NCBI GenBank assembly: GCA_018340375.1
Contig: JAFFJZ010000013.1
Location: forward strand, 372,001 to 436,000
Length of the DNA: 64,000 bases
From: Gonatopus flavifemur
Lineage: Eukaryota > Arthropoda > Insecta > Hymenoptera > Dryinidae
Reading direction: 5' to 3'
The first letter of the stretch is position 1. Every line of letters begins with the position of its first letter. The translations under genes were made by a program, and so were the position numbers. The notes beneath the pieces were generated by a model. The model made no database searches. It was not told the DNA's origin and saw only the letters and a list, made by a program, of their open reading frames with translations. Positions 58,763 to 64,000 of this stretch are shown in pieces.

Positions 58763-59406
58763 TCGGACTTGATTCACTTCATAAGATCAATAAAATAATT
58801 ATTCCGCTTTGCACGTACACCGGTTCATAAATACCGCGGCCATAGTTGTTGACATCACCACGTGACTGGCCTAAACGACATTTTCGCCAACTGGTGGCGA
58901 AAATTGGAACCGTCTCAAAGTCTGTATCAAAAATTCTTCACACCGACAGGGAAGATAACCCACCTATTCTTCTTACATCGTGCTCGGAACTATAAGTAAT
59001 ATATATATGTATATTTATACATATATACATAAAGTATATCACGTGACCATTGAAAAATCCACGAAAAATCATTGCAAGTGTACAAAAGTTATGATGATAG
59101 TACATTCTTTCATAAAATGCAACTTTGTATCTTCGTCACTCTATGAAAGAAGAGTAAAGTTGTGGAACATTGTTTTCTTGAGATACTAATATTCTCAAAT
59201 ACTTTCCCAGAATGATTTTTCTGGTAATCAGCAAGTGAAATAAAGAGATGTTGTTTTTTCAAAGACAAATCTGTATAAAGTAAAATAACCAGGCATATTG
59301 TTGGAATAAATTCCCTGCAAATCAGTAGTAGGTATCCACAACACTTTATTCGATGAAGAAATTGACTGATATATTGGGAGCGCAATGAGTTCTCTCTAAT
59401 AATAAT

Positions 59407-59798
59407 CCCGTACAGCACAACCACCGATCCTCCACCTAAGACTTCGGTGGACCAGAGGTGGAGAATTGGTGGAGAAATGGGAGCCGTGGAAATAAGGGAG
59501 AAATAAGGGAGAGTCTCCGTTGAGGCAACGGAGAGGCGACGGAGAAATGTCCGCCCCCTGTATTTTCAGTAAAACTTAAATTCGTGAATTCATACATTCA
59601 GATTTGGTTACGTAAATGCACCAATAAGAATTATATCGAAAATACAGGGGGCGGACATTTCTCCGTCGCCTCTCCGTTGCCTCAACGGAGACTCTCCCTT
59701 ATTTCTCCCTTATTTCCACGGCTCCCATTTCTCCACCAATTCTCCACCTCTGGTCCACCGAAGTCCTAGGTGGAGGATCGGTGGTTGTGGTGTACGGG
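59407..59798. mobile_element. 392-bp foldback MITE in the left palindrome arm
   Basis: CCCGTACAGCACAACCACCGA is mirrored by TCGGTGGTTGTGGTGTACGGG. The arms (about 150 bp, with GGTGGAGAATTGGTGGAG and GGCGACGGAGAAATGTCC) match almost perfectly. The right arm near 60850-60860 reads straight through (AATAATAATTCG in opposite sense), which proves insertion here. Confidence 0.93.
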
Positions 59799-60189
59799 TA
59801 TTCGTTCAAGTCTAATTATTTATCATTACATGTGTAGTTCAATGCAGTTCCTTTGGAGTAATTTTTGACAGTAAATGTCAGGTAAGTATCTATTGTGCCA
59901 ATAGTTCATGATAATCAGAGTAGAGAAAACTCATTGCGGTCCCAATATATCAGTCAATTTCTTCATCGACTACAGTTTTGTGGATACCTACTATTTATCC
60001 GCAGGAAATTTATTCCAACGAAAGCCCTGGTTATTTCAGTTTATACAAACTTTTTATTGTAGAAAAAACATATCTTTGTTACTCTATGAAAGAAGAATAA
60101 AGTTGTGGAACATTGTTTTCTCAATATACTAATATTCTCTAATACTTTTCCAGACAAAATTCAATTACTGTCTGTGCTGAGTAATTACC

Positions 60190-60395
60190 TTCCCTGGTTG
60201 AAGTCGCATAGCAAGTCATAAAAAAATGTTCTCACTATGAGGCGTTATGGATTTTGCAACAGGACATTCATAAGTAAACTTTGAAGTCCTATGAATCTGT
60301 ACTGATGATACATCATGAATACCTATGAATATACATTCATAAGCTTATTGAGAACATTTTCTCATGAATTGCTAAGAGACTTTAACTAGGGTAAT
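60190..60395. repeat. CCCTGGTTGAAGTC-ended repeat at the palindrome centre
   Basis: CCCTGGTTGAAGTC at the left and GACTTTAACTAGGG at the right are imperfect mirrors; inner TGCTAAGAG/CATAGCAAG and AATGTTCTC/GAGAACATT boxes also face each other. It is probably another CCCTGGTT-type MITE lying at or near the axis. Confidence 0.65.
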
Positions 60396-61769
60396 CTGTT
60401 ACATTCATCGAGTGTTGTATTTTCAAATACTTTGCCAACGAATACTTGATCAGTGTCCATAGATTAGGTAATCACTCAGCAGAGACAGTAATTGAATTTT
60501 TTCTGGAAAAGTATTTCAGAATATTAGTATATCAAGAAAACACTGTTCCACAACTTTATTCTTCTTTCATAGAGTAACAAAGATATGTTTTTTCTACAAT
60601 AAAAAGTTAGTATAAACTGAAATAACCAGGGCTTTCGTTGGAATAAATTTCCTGCGGATCAATAGTAGGTATCCACAAAACTGTAGTCGATGAAGAAACT
60701 GACTGATATATTGGGACCGCAATGACTTTTCTCTACTCTGATTATCATAAACTATTGGCACAATAGATACTTACCTGACTTTTACTGTCAAAAATTACTC
60801 CAAAGGAACTGCATTGAACTACACATGTAATGATAAATAATTAGACTTGAACGAATTATTATTAGAGAAAACTCATTGCGCTCCCAATATATCAGTCAAT
60901 TTTTTCATCGAATAAAGTGTTGTGGATACCTACTACTGATTTGCAGGAAATTTATTCCAACAATATGCCTGGTTATTTTAGTTTATACAGATTTGTCATT
61001 GAAAAAACAACATCTCTTTATTTCACTTGCTGATTACCAGAACGATCATTCTGGGAAAGTATTTGAGAATATTAGTATCTCAAGAAAACAATGTTCCACA
61101 ACTTTATTCTTCTTTCATAGAGTGACGAAGATACAAAGTTGCATTTTATGAAAGAATGTACTATCATCATAACTTTTGTACACTTGCAATCACTTGCAAT
61201 GATTTTTCGTGGATTTTTCAATGGTCACGTGATATACTTTATGTATATATGTATATATGTATAAATATACATATATATATTACTTATAGTTCCGAGACAA
61301 CTCCCTGACGTCGCTGAAACTCGTGTTTTTTCTTCACCATTATACCTTGGGTACCCTGCTTTCGTATCAACTTATTTTCAGCTTCATATCGCAACAGGGT
61401 CTAAGTAGCGACATCTGTTCTCCGTTTGCTAATTGTATCGACCTATTTTATCGATCGAATAATAATCATCATACTTGACGAGAAGATGCGTACAACACCA
61501 CAACGGAGACCCCGTAGTGACATCTGTCGCCGATTTGATAATTGTGACTATTTCTGATAATAAGTGCACTGTTTTATCGGCATGAATAAAATGAAATACC
61601 ATACATAAAATCTTTATCATAGAAACCAACCAAGGAGTTACAGGAATTTTATCGACGCTAGTATCCCCTTAACGGGCTACTAGCGTCGGTAACTCACATC
61701 ATTGGTTAGAAAGGGACAGAATCATATGATAGAAAGAGAGGTTTGGTACCATCACTAGTATCCCGTTAA

Positions 61770-62668
61770 GAGGATTTTTTTCTGAGATCGCAGAAAAATG
61801 ATAGCATTCAGATATCAATATGATAGCATCGACAGAGCTCTTTCAAGAGACCTCTTAAAGAAGTTTTCCTCTCATAAGTGTTCACTGGGTAGAATACCAG
61901 CATTATAACATATGCAACATCCGTTAACTTTGACGTCAATGATGATGTTCCATAAGTTTCAGTTTTCGTAAACGAATACTCGAATCACCGATGACGAATA
62001 ACCATAGTGACATTGATAAAAAAATTTTAAACTCCACCTAAAAACCTGAGAATCGAATCGCTAAAGATTATGTCATATTTAAAAATACTGTAACAGATGG
62101 CAGCACGTGACAACTTCTACGAAGTGGTCAGTGACGTGTCACCGATATGAGATAGTTAAATCCGCGTTATCGATTTTAAATTTGCCGACAGATCGATTAC
62201 ACGTTTATAAAATACCAGCAGATTTCTTTGCAGTATAAAATTCTCGACATTAAATTTCACTTTGTTTCATTTGAATAAAACTTATTCTCTCATCAAAGAG
62301 AAAGGAAGCTCTTCGAATCACAAAAAAATGATGCGTTCCTGCGCGTAGTAGACGGTGGTAGTAAATTAACGACCAATGAGAACATTGTATACGAATTGAC
62401 GTCATTTCTGACGAACGTTGTCTTCTGTGTGTGAAAAATCGGTAGTACACTTTCCAATGATCGGTTGTAGAATTTACAATGCTGCCTGCGAGTGAAAGAT
62501 CAACCATTCATTTGTTTTTCGTAAACTATGCGTACCCCGCCTGCCGCGTTACCACAAAGAACGTTTTGTAATTGTAATCATCTGTGTGATAAAAAACTGG
62601 CTTCGGTGGAGGTGGTGCTGCTACTTTTGCTGCCACAGGTATAGAACGGCTAGGGTACTAAACAAAAC
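61770..62668. promoter_or_regulatory. Intergenic region and presumed promoter of the ZAD gene
   Basis: Unique DNA between the composite transposon and the ZAD start codon, without trustworthy ORFs. It should contain the promoter and 5' UTR. CACAAAAAAATG-type motifs are not diagnostic and no TATA box is convincing. Confidence 0.35.
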
Positions 62669-64000
62669 ATGGACGCCGTGGAAGTAAATACAACGGATCC
62701 GCAACAAAATGATGAAGGACTTGATTCTGCGGTTGAAATATGTCGTGTTTGTCTGCTCAGTAATCTCGTCATGCGAGACCTGTTCCTGGAGAACGAGGTC
62801 GAGTCTTTATCCGCCAAGGCTATGAGTTTCGCCAATGTTAAGGTTAGAGAAATTATTTGGAGGTTACGTTGATGAGTTGTACCATCAAATCGTATTATTA
62901 ATCCTGTTTTTTATAAACGACAGTTCAACAACAGGGGGCTTATTTTATTGAATTTCTATTCTATAAGTGACGTTTAAATAGATATTTTAGGCATTTATAA
63001 TCGTTTGTCAACCTTGTTATTTGTATTATCGCTTGTTATTATTATTGTTATTGCTACTACCATGGTACGATAAAAGATAAAATTTGTAAGAGAGAATGGA
63101 TATTGATCATCTTTATATATCATATTTATATAAGTGTCAAATTTCAACTATTAATGAATTTCCATCAAATAGATAATTCCAGGAGATGGGCTGCCTCATA
63201 GAGTATGCTGTGTATGTGCAGCCAAATTGGAATCTGCATATGAGTTCAAATTACAAGTCGAGCAGGCGGATAGTGTATTACGAGAACGGTGCGAACCATT
63301 GAACATCAAAGAGGAATTATTCTTCAACGAGGTAGAAGTTCATCTAGAGGCTGAAAGAAATGAGGCGATAGAAGAAATGCACATCGAAGGCTCCTACGAG
63401 AGTACAGACGAAACTTTAGGACAAGAACATTTAGTTGAGAAATCTAGCCTTCTGAAAGATCAATTGGCACTCTTACAAGTTCAGGAACTGGCAGAACAAG
63501 AACAGGTTTTATGCAAAGGTGAGTGGTATTTTTAACAGCGGATATTTGAATTTACAGTAAACTGATACTGAAAATTAATTCTTTTATCACATTAATGGAG
63601 ATACTTTTATTGGAGAATATAATGTTTGGATAATATGCGTAGTCAAGTCTGAGACTGTAAAATTATTGTTTCTTTACAGAGCAAGAAAGTTCTCAAGAAA
63701 TAGAACAAGAAGCAAACATTATATTAGCTGTGAGTTCTCAACAGGCACTTGAAAATGCGGTAGAAGGAAACGTTCAGAACGCGGTCAATCCTTTGCAGTA
63801 CGAAGAGACGATTAAAGCGGAAACCCTTCATTCCAACGAATTAAATGCAATTTCATCTATAGAGCATAATTACATGATCCAACAGGAAAGTTTAAATCTC
63901 AATCCAGAAGAACACTCGTCGTTCAACGACGAAAACATCTCGGATGATTATGCCAATAATTTAGCGGATATCAAAGACTCAAATGACCAAGGGCAACCCG
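62669..64000 (+). CDS. ZAD zinc-finger protein, 5' part (runs off the window)
   Basis: Exon 1 (62669-62842) and exon 2 (63173-63518) together encode a ZAD domain. Its first Cys pair is ICRVC (residues 25 and 28), with FLENEVESLSAKAMSF following. The second pair is in exon 2 (GDGLPHRVCCVCAAKLESAYEFKLQ). Junctions keep phase. Exon 3 starts at 63680 and is open to the window end, giving an acidic, Gln/Glu-rich linker. ZAD domains mediate dimerisation of arthropod C2H2 transcription factors, whose zinc fingers sit C-terminally. Here they would lie beyond 64000, so no DNA-binding fingers are seen. The ATG at 62669 is the first in a good context after a stretch with stops. Confidence 0.88.

Larger units (their letters stand above)
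49434..58982 (-). mobile_element. P element, 9549 bp, complete ends, 8-bp target duplication
   Basis: The two ends are identical for 27 bp (CACGATGTAAGAAG..., ending GGTGGGTTA). They resemble the Drosophila P terminal repeat in start and in the AGGTGG core. CTCGGAAC is duplicated exactly (49426-49433 and 58983-58990), the 8-bp signature of P elements. The mirror arm near 61285-61300 keeps the unoccupied site. Subterminal TTTCGCCACCAG occurs about 60 bp inside one end, and palindromically (TTTCGCCAACTGGTGGCGAAA) about 90 bp inside the other. The element carries one ten-exon transposase gene and several MITEs in its introns. Confidence 0.96.
58991..61355. repeat. Large palindrome inside the composite element
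   Basis: The left arm comprises 49364-49433 joined (across the P element) to 58991-59406 and then 59799-60180. The right arm runs 60480-61355 inverted. Matching landmarks are GGTACCCAAGGTATAATGG (49366 / inverted at about 61340), CACGTGACCATTGAAAAATC (59040 / about 61230) and GTCAGGTAAGTATC (59878 / about 60770). The arms are about 95% alike. The centre holds a further repeat at about 60190-60395. Confidence 0.9.
48519..61765. mobile_element. 13.2-kb TTAA-flanked palindromic composite element
   Basis: The outer ends lie between TTAA (48515-48518) and TTAA (61766-61769), and begin CGGGACACTAG / CGGGATACTAG. A 93-bp unit at each end (48519-48611 and 61673-61765) is followed inward by another TTAA (48612-48615; 61669-61672). 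Next comes an inner terminal repeat GGGGATACTAGCGTCG at both sides. The 93-bp units are mirror copies of each other, including their asymmetric middle. The interior holds a 220-bp tandem repeat, a palindrome, a P element and foldbacks, and no piggyBac-type transposase. TTAA targets suggest piggyBac-like mobilisation in trans. Whether it is one element with complex ends or an element flanked by two MITEs is open. Confidence 0.75.

Overview
The window is animal nuclear DNA, AT-rich and intron-containing, and almost certainly from an insect. The evidence is a ZAD-type zinc-finger gene start (an arthropod-specific expansion), a SUN-domain gene with many short introns, and a dense load of P, piggyBac, mariner, hAT and non-LTR elements. 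The order cannot be fixed from sequence alone. There are no bacterial-type features.

Only two convincing host genes are present. A SUN-domain nuclear-envelope gene (klaroid/SUN1-2 type) runs on the minus strand from 42206 to 31539 in about 14 exons. The first exons of a ZAD zinc-finger gene start at 62669 on the plus strand and run off the right edge. A broken, BEN-protein-like gene fragment lies at 46044-47086. Nearly everything else is mobile DNA.

Layout. 1-770: 163-bp tandem repeat. 1692-7745: decayed two-gene transposon, with a SAP/SWIM/YqaJ-nuclease gene converging on a THAP + DDE (Harbinger/ISL2EU-like) transposase gene. 8885-10178: complete mariner with one nonsense codon. 11925-14218: 178-bp tandem repeat, then a non-autonomous hAT element with smaller elements inside it. 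14300-28600: a non-LTR retrotransposon 3' end, split by a 279-bp MITE and by a 13.1-kb hAT element (15062-28176). That hAT has inverted arms of about 2.2 kb and itself carries a truncated RTE-like retroelement, a 556-bp hAT MITE, and an apparently complete piggyBac (21174-24673) sitting inside its transposase ORF. 28600-42206: SUN gene, with first intron 37426-42015 full of MITEs and an inverted duplication of its own exon 2. 42207-48510: intergenic repeats. 48519-61765: a 13.2-kb palindromic, TTAA-flanked composite whose left arm contains a 9.5-kb P element (49434-58982). 62669-64000: ZAD gene.

Several insertions can be proved inside the window, because a mirror-image arm keeps the unoccupied target. 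This gives exact boundaries and a relative insertion order. The strongest observations are: (1) a P element with 8-bp target duplication, matching terminal repeats and a ten-exon THAP transposase gene whose inferred splices are all in frame; (2) a hAT element whose long terminal repeats include a diverged copy of the 3' end of its own transposase gene; (3) a piggyBac inserted at TTAA in that hAT ORF with the frame preserved on both sides. Splice sites were read by eye, and family names rest on motif recognition, not on searches.
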